Counted from the first letter of the stretch, positions 17,150-26,532 are shown. The stretch: 59,560 bases of DNA from Lactobacillus sp. UCMA15818 (GCF_030400225.1 NZ_VJYB01000011.1:1-59560), one strand, 5' to 3'. Numbers and translations are program-made. The notes: a model not told the origin generated them from the letters alone.

Positions 17150-18718
17150 TTAGTCTCGGTGTTTTTTTTCTAAAGTTGCTAATAATGCATCAATCCGTTG
17201 TTTAACTCGGGTTCGTTGGGTTGTATCAGTTAACAGTACTAACGTATCACCTTCATGAATCAAGGTGTCACCATGTGGAATCACTTCTTGTTCACCACGC
17301 CGGATTCCAATGAGCAGTGCTTCTTTAGGCCATGGCATGTCTCGGACCATTTTGCCGTTTAAGGGACTGCCAAAGAAAACCGGTATTTCCAAATGATCAG
17401 GTCGATGAAGTTGCTGAACAGTTTTAGGCATTGTCATCTGCTTAAACAATGCTTCATAGATTGGTGCACCGCCTAATAAATCAACAACAAGGTAAGAAGT
17501 TAACGATATGACTGCTAATGGCATTAAATGTGTTAAATTGCCAACCATTTCTGTTACCAGCAAGATAGCTGTGAAGGGAGCTTTTCCAATTCCAGCAAAG
17601 TAACCGGCCATGGAAAAAATGATTAGGTTCATGATATAGACATGCGATAATAATCCTAATTGATTCATTAAGACGCCATAAACCGCACCAATCACAGCAC
17701 CTAAAGAAAGAATCGGCAAAAAAATACCGCCAGGTAATCCGGAACCATATGAAATCATTGAAAAGACGAATCGTATAATAAAAATTGCAATTAGTACAAA
17801 CAAAGGTGGAACATACTGGCCAAATCCAACAATTAATCCATTACCACCACCAAGTAAATTTGGCGAAAAGTAACCAACTAAGATTACCAGCAGAAATGGT
17901 ACGATACCTTGTATTGGGCGTGGCAAATGTGTCAGTTGATGATACCACCGAGGCATAACTAACAAGACCCGTTGATATAAGTAACCAAACAATCCCAAAA
18001 CAATGCCGAGTAAAATTAAGTGCCAATAATTTGATACTGGTAAACTACGTGAATAATTTAAATGTAACACGGGAACAAGTCCGAAAACATTCAGCGAGAT
18101 AAAATTTGAACCAATTGCTCCGGCTAATGCTGTTAACCAAACCAGCGGTGAAAAATTATGGTAAATCTCTTCTAAGACAAATAGAGTTCCAGCAATGGGA
18201 GCATTAAACGCCGCTGCTAATCCAGCAGCGGCGCCTGATGCAATTAGCAGTCGGCGATCAGTTCCTGATAACTTAAACCCAGCAGCGAAACCTTGACCAA
18301 CTGACGCACCTAATTGAATCGACGGTCCTTCTCGTCCGAGAAATAATCCAGGTCCCAATGCCAGAATACCACCGATAAATTTTCGCCAAAGAATTGACCA
18401 CCAGTGCATTTCCAATTCGCCAGCCAATTGACCTTCAACTTGCGGAATTCCGGAACCAGAGATATAAGGTTCTCTCTTGAGAAGTCGAGCCACAATTAAA
18501 GCTAAACCAAGGTTGATGCCAATCAACAATGCCCATTCCCACCAAACAAATGGCGCGATTCGTAAGTATCTATATACCAATCGACTATAGTGCAGCCCTA
18601 TCTCAATACAATAGCGAAATAAGCTAACAACGGTGCCACTCATTAAACCCACAAGCAGGCCGAGTAAAACAAATCGCAAACGAGTAACGTCAAATTTTTC
18701 TTTTACAAGCTGTATCAA
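17150..18718 (-). CDS. ClC-family chloride channel / H+-Cl- exchanger with TrkA-C domain, 522 aa
   Basis: The three ClC selectivity-filter regions are present: GSGIPQVEG, GREGPSIQLGA with the gating Glu, and GSGLPGGIFLP. About 12 to 14 helices span residues 15-420. The last 80 residues (MVRDMPWPKEALLIGIRRGE, then a TLIHEGDTLVLLTD pattern) form a TrkA-C/RCK-C ligand-binding domain. The TTG start at 18718 follows GGAGGATTAGTTAT, with TATAAT just upstream. It may contribute to acid or osmotic tolerance. It stands alone between two IS elements. Confidence 0.92.
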   Translation of the reverse strand: MIQLVKEKFDVTRLRFVLLGLLVGLMSGTVVSLFRYCIEIGLHYSRLVYRYLRIAPFVWWEWALLIGINLGLALIVARLLKREPYISGSGIPQVEGQLAGELEMHWWSILWRKFIGGILALGPGLFLGREGPSIQLGASVGQGFAAGFKLSGTDRRLLIASGAAAGLAAAFNAPIAGTLFVLEEIYHNFSPLVWLTALAGAIGSNFISLNVFGLVPVLHLNYSRSLPVSNYWHLILLGIVLGLFGYLYQRVLLVMPRWYHQLTHLPRPIQGIVPFLLVILVGYFSPNLLGGGNGLIVGFGQYVPPLFVLIAIFIIRFVFSMISYGSGLPGGIFLPILSLGAVIGAVYGVLMNQLGLLSHVYIMNLIIFSMAGYFAGIGKAPFTAILLVTEMVGNLTHLMPLAVISLTSYLVVDLLGGAPIYEALFKQMTMPKTVQQLHRPDHLEIPVFFGSPLNGKMVRDMPWPKEALLIGIRRGEQEVIPHGDTLIHEGDTLVLLTDTTQRTRVKQRIDALLATLEKKHRD

Positions 18719-18842
18719 ATAACTAATCCTCCATTATAACCAATATTATATAATTTAGTGCTTAATTAAACTAGGCAATATCTCGATGAAATCTAGTAGT
18801 TATTTTTCACAGAGAAGGGGTGTCATACCGCTAAGAAGCTGT

Positions 18843-19365
18843 CTAAAATCTCTTAAGTAATAGTGCTAAAAACGCTAAAACGACCATTTGCAGACTGGTG
18901 GTTAATTGACGCTCACAATTTTTCCAAAGTCGCCGACAATTCTCTAGCCAACTAAAAGATCGTTCGACTACCCAACGTTGGGGCATGACTTCGAATCGAT
19001 GCAACTCATTGCGCTTCGCAACCTGCACGGTTGCGTTTAAATTACTGGCTACATCGAGCTGAAAATTAACGCCTGAATAACCACCATCAACTAAGACATT
19101 TTGAACCTGGCGTAAATGCATGGCATGTAAAGCGATCATTGCACTGGCCCCGTCTCGATCAGAGACGTTCGCTCGCGTCATGTGAATGGCCTGCGGAAAG
19201 CCATTGATATCAACTACCAGATGGCGCTTAATCCCCGAGATTTTCTTACCAGCGTCGTAACCTTTGTTTTCAGCAGTAGCGGTGTTTTTGACGCTCTGAG
19301 CGTCAACGATAATAAAGGAAGTTAAAGCTGAACGTCCTTGGTAAGTTCGCCGAGCAATGACAATT
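18843..19365 (-). CDS. IS5/IS427 transposase, second frame (DDE domain)
   Basis: The frame is open from the slippery A-run to the stop at 18843, although its first in-frame ATG is only at 19181. It reads TSFIIVDAQSVKNTATAENK (first Asp), GGYSGVNF (second Asp) and QRWVVERSFSWLENCRRLWK (Glu). It is made only by frameshifting from the first frame, as usual in this group. Confidence 0.85.
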
Positions 19366-19630
19366 TTTTTAAAACTTGTTCCAATAAAGAATCAGCCGTA
19401 GGCTCAGCTTTAGTTGACCAAATTTTGTAATAGTTGTAAACTGACCGCCATTCTGGGAAATCACCGGGGACTTGACGCCATTGGCAACCGGTTTTCAAGA
19501 CATATAGGACCGCACAGAAGACCTCGTAGAGGTCATATTTTCGAGGCTTAGTTCGCTTACGAAAATTTTCTAAAGCTGGTCGAATTAATTCAAATTGTTG
19601 CCGAGTAATATTGCTGGGATAATTTTTCAT
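19322..19630 (-). CDS. IS5/IS427 transposase, first frame, 102 aa
   Basis: Starts MKNYPSNITRQQFELIRPAL and contains YDLYEVFCAVLYVLKTGCQW and FPEWRSVYNYYKIWS, the DUF4096-type N-terminal domain of IS5-family transposases. It ends shortly after the poly-A slippery run; ribosomes shifting there enter the DDE frame. Confidence 0.88.
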   Translation of the reverse strand: MKNYPSNITRQQFELIRPALENFRKRTKPRKYDLYEVFCAVLYVLKTGCQWRQVPGDFPEWRSVYNYYKIWSTKAEPTADSLLEQVLKKLSLLGELTKDVQL

Positions 19631-19870
19631 AGCTTAAACTCGCTTTTTACATAGAAGTATATCAAAAATCATAGATCTTGGACAGCTTCTTACAAGTTGA
19701 AATTGCAACACTTACGAGCCAAATGGCCGCCTGATTTAATGCTTTCCAGGGTTCAAATAAGTTATTAATCGCGATTAATGATTTATTTGAGCTGTGGAAG
19801 GTAAACGCGGTTCTGAATGTCTCTTAAAACCTGTCTCAAATATTGACTTCAATCCAACGTTCAGTGCTGA

Positions 19871-19960
19871 TTATTTCTCAACACCAGAAAGTGTAGACCC
19901 CTTTTCCATTGAATAGCTTTTACCATCTTCCGAGGTAACGTCATAATCATAAATTGACAT
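19871..19960 (-). pseudogene. Glutathione peroxidase, N-terminal remnant
   Basis: Starts MSIYDYDVTSEDGKSYSMEK after an AGAAGAG ribosome site and promoter-like DNA. This is the exact N-terminal pattern of bacterial glutathione peroxidases, but the homology stops after 20 codons and the frame ends at residue 29. The catalytic Cys region is missing. Confidence 0.6.
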
Positions 19961-20050
19961 CACAATCACTCTTCTTTCTGTTTAATTCAACTATTATAAA
20001 GTTTAGCGTACCACTCCAGCCACTAGAATGTAACTTTTTAAAAGTAAATA

Positions 20051-20079
20051 AAAAAGCTGAAGTAAATTTCAAGCTTCAA
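20051..20079 (-). terminator. Terminator of the betaine transporter operon
   Basis: On the minus strand AAGCTTGAA-loop-TTCAGCTT is followed by TTTTTTATTT, 9 bp after the binding-protein stop. Confidence 0.6.
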
Positions 20080-20087
20080 CTTTGTTG

Positions 20088-20996
20088 TTATTTATTTTTT
20101 AGATCTTCAATCGAATTAATATTTTTCATATACTTTGGCACGGCTAAACCAGTTTTGGCACCCTTCAAATTCACCCGCACATCAACAAACTCACCCTTGT
20201 ACTGTCTAGCATACAATCCGTGTGTTGTTGGTAACCAAGCTGAAACAGACGCATCCGCCGCTCCAGTCGCGATTGAAGCCCACATCGGCTGTGCTTCCAG
20301 TGACTGAATCGTCGTATCGTAGCCCTTGCTGTCTAATAATTGCTTGACTAAGTTAGTCGAAGCAATCTCAGAATCCCAGGCAACGTAGGTTAGTTTGACC
20401 TTTTTTCCATGACCTTCAGGAACCCCAGCCAACCATTTTGCCACCTGTTTTGGATGTTTGCTAATATAGTTCTTCGCCGCTTTTGCAGGATCTTGCCCAT
20501 CGTTAGCCTTCAACATAATTTCAGACATTTCTGATTTAGTCCAATGAAACTGTGACAATAGTTTATAAGCGCCAGGATTGTCATGTTTGAAACCGGTTCT
20601 AGCAATGGTGTGCAAATTCTCTGTTTTACCAAAAACATTTTTCGGATCTTTCAAAAATTTTATTGGATACTTGGTGAACATCCAGTGTGGTTGCCACCCA
20701 GTAATTACAATTGCTTGGTGATTTTTGATTGCTTTATCCAATGTACTGGTCATTGCGGCGGTAGAGCTAGTTTGTAACTGCCAATTTTTACTTTTCAAGC
20801 CATAGGCAGTCAGTGCCTTTTGCGCAGCGCCCATTTCACCAGCACCCGCATCAATTCCTGTAATCGTATAGTTAATCTGCGGACCTAACTTCTTATGTGG
20901 GTTATATGCAGCAGGTTTACTACTGCAAGCGGATAACCCGATCGTCAGAAGCAACAGTGACAATCCAACTACTAAAATTCTTAGTTTACGTGTCAT
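20088..20996 (-). CDS. opuAC: Glycine betaine/proline-type ABC transporter substrate-binding lipoprotein, 302 aa
   Basis: A lipoprotein signal with lipobox (LLLLTIGLSACSSKP, Cys at about 24) is followed by an OpuAC-type periplasmic-binding fold. The sequence VITGWQPHWMFTKYP supplies the Trp of the quaternary-ammonium box, and WLPTTHGLYA is typical of glycine-betaine binders. It is last in a three-gene operon after ATPase and permease with a 9-bp gap. It captures compatible solutes outside the membrane; betaine, carnitine and proline cannot be separated from sequence alone. Confidence 0.88.
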   Translation of the reverse strand: MTRKLRILVVGLSLLLLTIGLSACSSKPAAYNPHKKLGPQINYTITGIDAGAGEMGAAQKALTAYGLKSKNWQLQTSSTAAMTSTLDKAIKNHQAIVITGWQPHWMFTKYPIKFLKDPKNVFGKTENLHTIARTGFKHDNPGAYKLLSQFHWTKSEMSEIMLKANDGQDPAKAAKNYISKHPKQVAKWLAGVPEGHGKKVKLTYVAWDSEIASTNLVKQLLDSKGYDTTIQSLEAQPMWASIATGAADASVSAWLPTTHGLYARQYKGEFVDVRVNLKGAKTGLAVPKYMKNINSIEDLKNK

Positions 20997-21005
20997 AGTT
21001 ACCTC

Positions 21006-21851
21006 CTAGTGTTTCGCACGATTAAATGCTTGTGTAATGCGGTCTAAAATAATGGCTAAAATAACAATCGCCAGACCAGCAGTAAATCCATTACCGGCAT
21101 TATTACGCCCCACAGCGAAGTAAACCTGGGTTCCTAGACCTAATGCACCAATCATTGATGCAATAACCACCATTGATAATGACAGCATCATACTCTGGTT
21201 TACCCCAGCCATTAGAGTTGATTTTGCTAATGGTAATTGCACTTTAATTAATTTTTGCCAGCTAGTGGATCCATATGAATCAGCTGCTTCAATTAAATCA
21301 ACCGGTACCTGACGAATTCCTAAGTTAGTCATTCGTACTGTTGGTGGCATCGCGAAAATTACTGATGAAATAACACCCGGAACCATTCCAATCCCAAAGA
21401 ATGCCACTGCTGGAATCAAATAAACAAAGGCTGGCATAGTCTGCATTAAATCCAAAATAGGTTTCATAATTGCTTCAAATGTATGACTTTTAGCCATTAA
21501 AATACCTAACGGAATCCCGATTACTAATGCAATCAAACTCGAGGTAAGGACCAGCGTCAAAGTTTGTGTCATATCACGCCAATAGTCTAAGTTCCAAATT
21601 AATAGCAACCCAGCTAGTTCAAAAAGTAACAGTCCCCATTTTTTACCATGGCGAGTTGCATACCAAGTAATCGCCAAAACGATCACAATGAACAACCAGA
21701 CGGGTAACAAATCAAATACCCACTGAAAGCCATTAACAATTCCACCAATAAAACTTGTAATCCCATTGAAAAAGCCTGTAAATTGCGTCAACCAAGTGAC
21801 AAATGAGTTCACCCAGTCAGACAATGGTAACTTGCTAATTAAAATTGTCAT
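21006..21851 (-). CDS. opuAB: Glycine betaine/proline-type ABC transporter permease, 281 aa
   Basis: ProW/OpuAB-type membrane protein: about seven helices and the EAA loop DLIEAADSYGSTSWQKLIKV that contacts the ATPase. An N-terminal hydrophobic extension (PVWLFIVIVLAITW) is typical of the family. Its start overlaps the ATPase stop by 4 bp, so translation is coupled. Confidence 0.9.
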   Translation of the reverse strand: MTILISKLPLSDWVNSFVTWLTQFTGFFNGITSFIGGIVNGFQWVFDLLPVWLFIVIVLAITWYATRHGKKWGLLLFELAGLLLIWNLDYWRDMTQTLTLVLTSSLIALVIGIPLGILMAKSHTFEAIMKPILDLMQTMPAFVYLIPAVAFFGIGMVPGVISSVIFAMPPTVRMTNLGIRQVPVDLIEAADSYGSTSWQKLIKVQLPLAKSTLMAGVNQSMMLSLSMVVIASMIGALGLGTQVYFAVGRNNAGNGFTAGLAIVILAIILDRITQAFNRAKH

Positions 21852-23044
21852 TCTTGTGCCACTCCATTTCCGGCAATGGCACCTAACACGGCACCACGCA
21901 CAATAATTCCGACTAGATGGTGATCGTCATCAAGGACAGCATACGGAATTGGGGTACTTGATAGTTTATCCATTAAGTCGTTAACTGGCACGTCGGGATG
22001 AGTGGTCGGGACACTAGTTTGAACGACCGATCTGAGATCACGACTCTCTTTTCTAATCAGGCCAACAACATCTTTGGCATCCGCAAAGCCAACAAATTTA
22101 CGCGCACTATCGACCACATAAACGGACGAAATTTCATTTTCTTGCATCCGTCGTAGTGCCAGCCGGGGCCCATCCTTGTCAATGTTAATTGTATTAGGAC
22201 GAATCATGACATTGGCCACGGTTAAGACTCTTGTCCGGTCCACGTCTTCAATGAATCGTTTAACGTAATCATCGGCTGGATGGGTCAAAATATCTTCAGG
22301 GGTCCCGGTTTGAACGATCACACCATCCTTCATGATCAAAATTCGATCACCAATTCTAAGGGCTTCATTCAAATCATGACTAATAAAGATAATTGTCTTA
22401 TGCATTTTTTCTTGTAAATCGAGCAATTCATCCTGCATGTCTTTTCGATTTAATGGATCCAATGCAGAAAAAGCTTCATCCATGAGCAGAATTTCGGCAT
22501 CATTAGCTAAGCCACGAGCTAAACCAACTCGTTGTTGCATTCCACCAGATAACTGTTGTGGAAATTGATGATCGTAGCCATGTAACCCGACTAACTCCAA
22601 CGCTTCATGGGCCTTTTGTTCCCGAACATTTTTTTCGACACCCTTAATTTCAAGACCATAGGCAGTATTTTCCAAAATAGTGCGATTAGGAAACAACGCA
22701 AAGTTTTGAAAGATCATACTCATCTTTTGTCGGCGCACTTCGCGTAACTCTTTTTTATTGAGTGTCATTAGGTCCTGCCCATCAATAGAAATCGTTCCTT
22801 GAGTTGGTTCAATTAGCCGATTTATCATTCGAATCAGAGTCGATTTACCACTACCAGATAATCCCATAATTACAAAAATTTCGCCCTGATTAACATGGAA
22901 ATTAGCTTGATTAACCCCGACAGTAGCACCTGTTTGTTCTAGAATTTCTGCTTTTGTTTTGCCCTGTGTAATTAATTCTTTGACGCGCGGACTACGTTTC
23001 CCAAATATTTTGGTTAAATTTTTTACTTCAACTTTTTTAGTCAT
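21848..23044 (-). CDS. opuAA: Glycine betaine/proline-type ABC transporter ATP-binding protein with CBS pair, 398 aa
   Basis: Walker A GLSGSGKST (about 61), signature LSGGMQQRVGLARGLA, Walker B ILLMDEAFSALDP and the H-loop FISHD are all present. The C-terminal 120 residues (TVANVMIRP ... VVDSARKFVGFADAKDV ... VLDDDHHLVGI) form two CBS domains, which in OpuA sense ionic strength or c-di-AMP. The ATG at 23044 follows a strong TAAAGGAGGATGC. It drives osmolyte uptake. The neighbouring antiporter and ClC gene make this an osmotic/ionic-stress block. Confidence 0.92.
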   Translation of the reverse strand: MTKKVEVKNLTKIFGKRSPRVKELITQGKTKAEILEQTGATVGVNQANFHVNQGEIFVIMGLSGSGKSTLIRMINRLIEPTQGTISIDGQDLMTLNKKELREVRRQKMSMIFQNFALFPNRTILENTAYGLEIKGVEKNVREQKAHEALELVGLHGYDHQFPQQLSGGMQQRVGLARGLANDAEILLMDEAFSALDPLNRKDMQDELLDLQEKMHKTIIFISHDLNEALRIGDRILIMKDGVIVQTGTPEDILTHPADDYVKRFIEDVDRTRVLTVANVMIRPNTINIDKDGPRLALRRMQENEISSVYVVDSARKFVGFADAKDVVGLIRKESRDLRSVVQTSVPTTHPDVPVNDLMDKLSSTPIPYAVLDDDHHLVGIIVRGAVLGAIAGNGVAQE

Positions 23045-23347
23045 GCATCCTCCTTTAGTTAAATTCAGTTACATTTAGCGTTGCTTTCATTTTGAAAACA
23101 AACATATTTAAAATGACCGGTTATGCGATATACGCAAAAAAACTAATTGGATCTATTATTACAAAAATATTCTGTATAAGTCAAATAATGTGTAATGATT
23201 AATGCCATGCTATAAGTTGTTTTTCATTTATTTCAACTACCAATTTAATCAACCCCAGCCACACAAAAAGTCTAAGCATGTGACAGCTAGGTGGAACTAT
23301 GGTAATGTTTAACTAGTAAATGAATAGGACAAATCGGTTGGCGCAAG

Positions 23348-23411
23348 CTTCAAGGACTTTACTTTCTCAGGGGTGTGAGAAAGTCTTGAAGTTTGGGCTT
23401 TTTATTTTTTG
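23348..23411 (+). promoter_or_regulatory. Hairpin leader / candidate attenuator of the antiporter gene
   Basis: CTTCAAG and CTTTCTCA (23348-23369) pair with TGAGAAAG and CTTGAAG (23376-23391), leaving an internal bulge. A T-rich tract (CTTTTTATTTTTT, 23398-23410) follows and the antiporter ATG is 38 bp beyond the stem. This layout fits a conditional terminator in a 5' leader. No known riboswitch was recognised. Confidence 0.5.
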
Positions 23412-23428
23412 TTGAAAGGAAAAAATTA

Positions 23429-24583
23429 ATGCAAGCAATTGGTGAACTATGTTTAATTTTAATTGCTACCACGATTGCTGGTCATTACAGTGTCAGAATC
23501 GGATTACCTGCAGTGGTGGGACAATTACTAGTTGGAATTATTGTTGGTCCAGCTATTTTTGGTTGGATCAAGGGTGATGAATTTACCCACCTATTTTCTG
23601 AAATTGGAGTAATCATTTTGATGTTCAGTGCTGGAATGGAAAGTGACCTCAAATTATTAAAAAAATATTTGCGACCAAGTATTCTGGTGGCCTCACTAGG
23701 AGTCATCATTCCAGTTCTGGTAGTTTATGGCTTAAGCATTGCCTTTAAACTAGACCAAACAGAAAGTATTTTTATTGGTGTCATTTTTGCAGCAACATCA
23801 GTTTCAATTTCAGTTGCAGTTTTAAAGGAATTAGATGGTCTGCACGGAAAAGCGGGAGCAACTATTCTTGGTGCAGCTGTAGTCGACGATGTTTTGGCCG
23901 TGGTGATTTTAAGTGTAATGGTCAGTTTGCTAGGAACAAAAGCAGGTGCAGCAGATAGCAGTAATTTGTTGTTCACTTTTGCAAGCCAAATTGTGTTTTT
24001 TATCGCTATTTATTTCGTGGTTAAATTTCTGGCACCTTTCTTAGCTCAAATTGGAAAGAGATTATTCATTCCAGGGGGGCCAACAATTGTGGCACTTATT
24101 TTGTGCTTAGGTATGGCATTAGTGGCGGACTCAATTGGGCTCAGTTCAGTCGTTGGCGCTTTTTTTGCAGGAATTGCAATTTCTCAAACTAGTGTAAAGC
24201 ACGAGGTTGAGCAAAACATTGAACCGATTGGCTACGCCATCTTTATTCCTGTTTTTTTCGTTAGCATTGGTCTTTCAATGTCGTTTGATGGCTTTCTTGA
24301 TGACTTTTTATTCATCGCTTTACTAACAATTTTAGCAACCATGACAAAATTAGTTGGCGCTGGTTTAGGAGCTAAATTGGCCCATTTTACCTGGAAAGAT
24401 TCTTACATTGTCGGTGCCGGCATGGTGTCCCGCGGTGAAATGGCTTTGATTATCGCACAAATTGGCTATAGTGCTCACTTACTGTCCTCTGAATATTATT
24501 CAGCCATAATCACAGCAATTATTCTGACAACATTACTTGCACCATTGATGCTCAAACATGCTTACTCATTAAAAGAAAATTAG
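23429..24583 (+). CDS. CPA2-type Na+(K+)/H+ antiporter (NapA/KefB-like), 384 aa
   Basis: About 12 helices. It has the conserved PAVVGQLLVGIIVGP in helix 2, the paired-Asp motif AVVDDVLAVVIL (residues about 155) essential for cation/proton exchange, and SRGEMALIIAQIG in a late helix. No TrkA-N domain is attached, so it resembles NapA rather than full-length KefC. The ATG at 23429 after GAAAGGAAAAAATTA is preferred over an upstream 23393 start that lies in the leader hairpin. It exports Na+ (or K+), fitting the adjacent betaine importer. Confidence 0.9.
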   Translation: MQAIGELCLILIATTIAGHYSVRIGLPAVVGQLLVGIIVGPAIFGWIKGDEFTHLFSEIGVIILMFSAGMESDLKLLKKYLRPSILVASLGVIIPVLVVYGLSIAFKLDQTESIFIGVIFAATSVSISVAVLKELDGLHGKAGATILGAAVVDDVLAVVILSVMVSLLGTKAGAADSSNLLFTFASQIVFFIAIYFVVKFLAPFLAQIGKRLFIPGGPTIVALILCLGMALVADSIGLSSVVGAFFAGIAISQTSVKHEVEQNIEPIGYAIFIPVFFVSIGLSMSFDGFLDDFLFIALLTILATMTKLVGAGLGAKLAHFTWKDSYIVGAGMVSRGEMALIIAQIGYSAHLLSSEYYSAIITAIILTTLLAPLMLKHAYSLKEN

Positions 24584-24601
24584 TTTTTTTATCAAGAAAA
24601 T

Positions 24602-24639
24602 CCCCCTGTCAGCTAAAGGTTGACAGAGCCGTTTTTTCT
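24602..24639. terminator. Bidirectional terminator between antiporter and dehydrogenase
   Basis: CTGTCA-loop-TGACAG followed by GTTTTTT on the plus strand; the convergent gene on the minus strand can use the same stem. Confidence 0.65.
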
Positions 24640-24701
24640 AATTGCTTTATTTTAGACAGTTTTACTTCAATGTAGGCAAAAGAATTCACAGACCTTTGCC
24701 A

Positions 24702-25661
24702 TTAATTGATAACGTTTTTCAGATCTCCTGATAAATATGCTTTTATATTATCAACAGTCATATGCAACAACCGTTCTCTTGTCTCATATGGTGCCCAAGC
24801 AATATGTGGGGTAATATAACAATTTTTGGCCTGTAATAATGGGCTATCACTAGCAATGGGCTCCTCTTTAACAACATCAGTGGCGTAGGCATAAATTTTG
24901 CCTTCATTCAAGGCATTCTTGATGTCCGCTTCATTAGCCAATTTGCCTCGGGCCGTATTCAATATAATAACCCCAGTTTTCATTTTGGCAATCGTATCAT
25001 TATTAATTAAATCAATTGTTTCTGGTGTTTGGATCACATGCAGACTAAGCACATCAGATTGCCTTAATAGTTCATCAAATGAAACCTGCTGAATCCATGA
25101 TTCAGGAACCTTTTTAGGACGATGATTATAGAAAATAACTTTCATAGAAAAAGCGTGTCCTATTTTAGCAACTTTTTGCGCAATATGGCCATAACCGATT
25201 AGTCCTAAAGTTTTCCCTTTTAATTCTAATAACGGTTTTTCCCAAAAAGTAAAATCAGGAGCCTGTGCCCATCGGTTTTCATGAACAAGCTGATTATGCA
25301 ATCCAACTTGGCTAGTCACTTCTAATAATAACGAGAAAGTAAATTTTGCCACTGCGTCACTTGCATATGTGGGAATGTTAGTCACCACAACCTTGTTCTG
25401 GTGTGCGCTCTCAATATCAACGACATCATAACCGGTTCCCATGATTCCGATATACTTCAATCGTGATGTTTTGCTAATCACTTCATGATCTAGGGGTGTT
25501 TTGTGTGTAATGACGATATCAGCATATTTAATTCGTTTTATGATTTCAGCGTTATCGTTAACTGGGGTACGATCATATAAAGTGCAGTCGCCTAATTCTT
25601 GCAAGCTTTTCCAATTTAAATCTTTGTTTAGTTCATATCCATCTAAAAGAACAATTTTCAT
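24702..25661 (-). CDS. D-2-hydroxyacid dehydrogenase (NAD), 319 aa
   Basis: Two-domain D-isomer dehydrogenase with the Rossmann motif GLIGYGHIAQ (about 145) and a catalytic set of Arg (NTARGKL), Glu (KEEP) and His (TPHIAWA). It is similar to glycerate/phosphoglycerate-type reductases rather than D-lactate dehydrogenase; the substrate is uncertain. The start MKIVLLDGYELN lies just after a GGGGGGTTAACACT leader. It is convergent with the antiporter and monocistronic. Confidence 0.9.
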   Translation of the reverse strand: MKIVLLDGYELNKDLNWKSLQELGDCTLYDRTPVNDNAEIIKRIKYADIVITHKTPLDHEVISKTSRLKYIGIMGTGYDVVDIESAHQNKVVVTNIPTYASDAVAKFTFSLLLEVTSQVGLHNQLVHENRWAQAPDFTFWEKPLLELKGKTLGLIGYGHIAQKVAKIGHAFSMKVIFYNHRPKKVPESWIQQVSFDELLRQSDVLSLHVIQTPETIDLINNDTIAKMKTGVIILNTARGKLANEADIKNALNEGKIYAYATDVVKEEPIASDSPLLQAKNCYITPHIAWAPYETRERLLHMTVDNIKAYLSGDLKNVIN

Positions 25662-25674
25662 AGTGTTAACCCCC

Positions 25675-26204
25675 CTATCTTTTCAATGTTTTAGCTGCAT
25701 TATGTTCTGGTTGTTTAATTGCCGGGTTTTGTTCAGAAAATGCTTTCAGTTGTTTTTGCGTTCGATTACTGATTTCATGGTGTACATCATTTAACTTATT
25801 TTTTAGTCCTAACTTTTGTTGTGGATTAGTCGCTTGCTGAACTTGTTGTTGCAAGCCTTGATAGGACTTATTAAGATCATGGGCTGATAGCTTTTTTAGA
25901 TTATGCTCAGGCTCTTTTTGGGCTTCTTGTAAGCCTAATTGTTTGGTTAAGCCATCGCTAAGTTCAATCACTTTGTTGCTCACTTGCTGGATCTCACTTA
26001 AAGCATTATGGATCACGGCTTTATCTTTGGCCCAGGTGGCCACGTAACCGAGTGAGTAGTTGCTGGTATCAACGCCAATATTTTGCATGGCAACATACGT
26101 GATCGCTTCGGCTTGGGTTTCCTGATAGGCTCATGGCCGATCTTTAAAGGCTGATTTTAAGCCGTGTAGCTGGCTATGCGCACATTCGTGGCCCCTTTTA
26201 GCGC
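25675..26204 (-). pseudogene. LtrC/ArdC-like zincin protein fragment with nonsense mutation
   Basis: The frame from about 26204 contains the zincin motif HECAHSQLHG and then AYQETQAEAITYVAMQNIGV, typical of LtrC-like plasmid proteins. A TGA replaces the probable Trp between these blocks (near 26132), and the 5' end is missing. The C-terminal 137 aa are a Gln/Lys-rich coiled coil ending EISNRTQKQLKAFSEQNPAI. A similar tail follows the Fic gene at 43034-43233. It is a relic of a conjugative or mobilizable plasmid backbone. Confidence 0.75.
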
Positions 26205-26330
26205 AGTCCGACCCCCCCTCTAAAAAGGGCACGTTTTTATTTGCATTATCACTTCTAGTTAAAATAAATTATTACTGTATCCCTTGGGACTGTAAGTATT
26301 ATGTGTTATTTGATATATGTTATGTAATAC

Positions 26331-26347
26331 ATACCCCCCTGGGGTAA
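26331..26347. promoter_or_regulatory. Orphan CsoR/CstR-type operator
   Basis: ATACCCC-CCT-GGGGTAA is an inverted repeat of the same layout, including the CCT spacer, as the site upstream of the thioredoxin/CstR-like operon (50159-50173). No intact gene follows on either strand, so it may be the promoter of a deleted sulfide- or copper-responsive gene. Confidence 0.5.
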
Positions 26348-26456
26348 AGTGTTCAAAAATAGTGCTTACGGATGAGACAGTTGCAATGTGTGCGCTCTTT
26401 CTGAATTAAAGACGGGGCGGGGGATGTTATAATTTAGTTCGTTAATTGTTTTAGAG

Positions 26457-26479
26457 AGCGCCTTTTTAGGCGTTTTTTT
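26457..26479 (+). terminator. Rho-independent terminator
   Basis: GCGCC-TTTTTA-GGCG followed by seven T residues. Confidence 0.7.
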
Positions 26480-26532
26480 AGTTCAATGAACTAATTATCA
26501 GTGCAAAATTAATCTTAATTTCACCGATAAAA

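Larger units (their letters stand above)
18832..19692 (-). mobile_element. IS5-family (IS427 group) element
   Basis: Terminal repeats AGAAGCTGTC at 18834 and the inverse GACAGCTTCT ending 19690 are flanked by TA on both sides, fitting a TA-type target. Two frames cover the transposase with a run of seven A residues on the minus strand (19364-19370) as the probable frameshift site. Confidence 0.88.
26205..26530. other. Non-coding tract with an orphan operator and terminator
   Basis: No gene is visible between the LtrC-like remnant and the IS30 element. It holds a CsoR-type palindrome (26331-26347), a GC-rich block (GGGGCGGGGG at about 26414), a TATAAT at 26428 and a terminator at 26457-26479. 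Confidence 0.6.

Noticed and set aside
26331-26440. Rolling-circle origin suggested by the ACCCCCC and GGGGCGGGGG blocks
   Set aside because: No Rep protein and no recognisable nick sequence; the palindrome matches a CsoR-type operator better.
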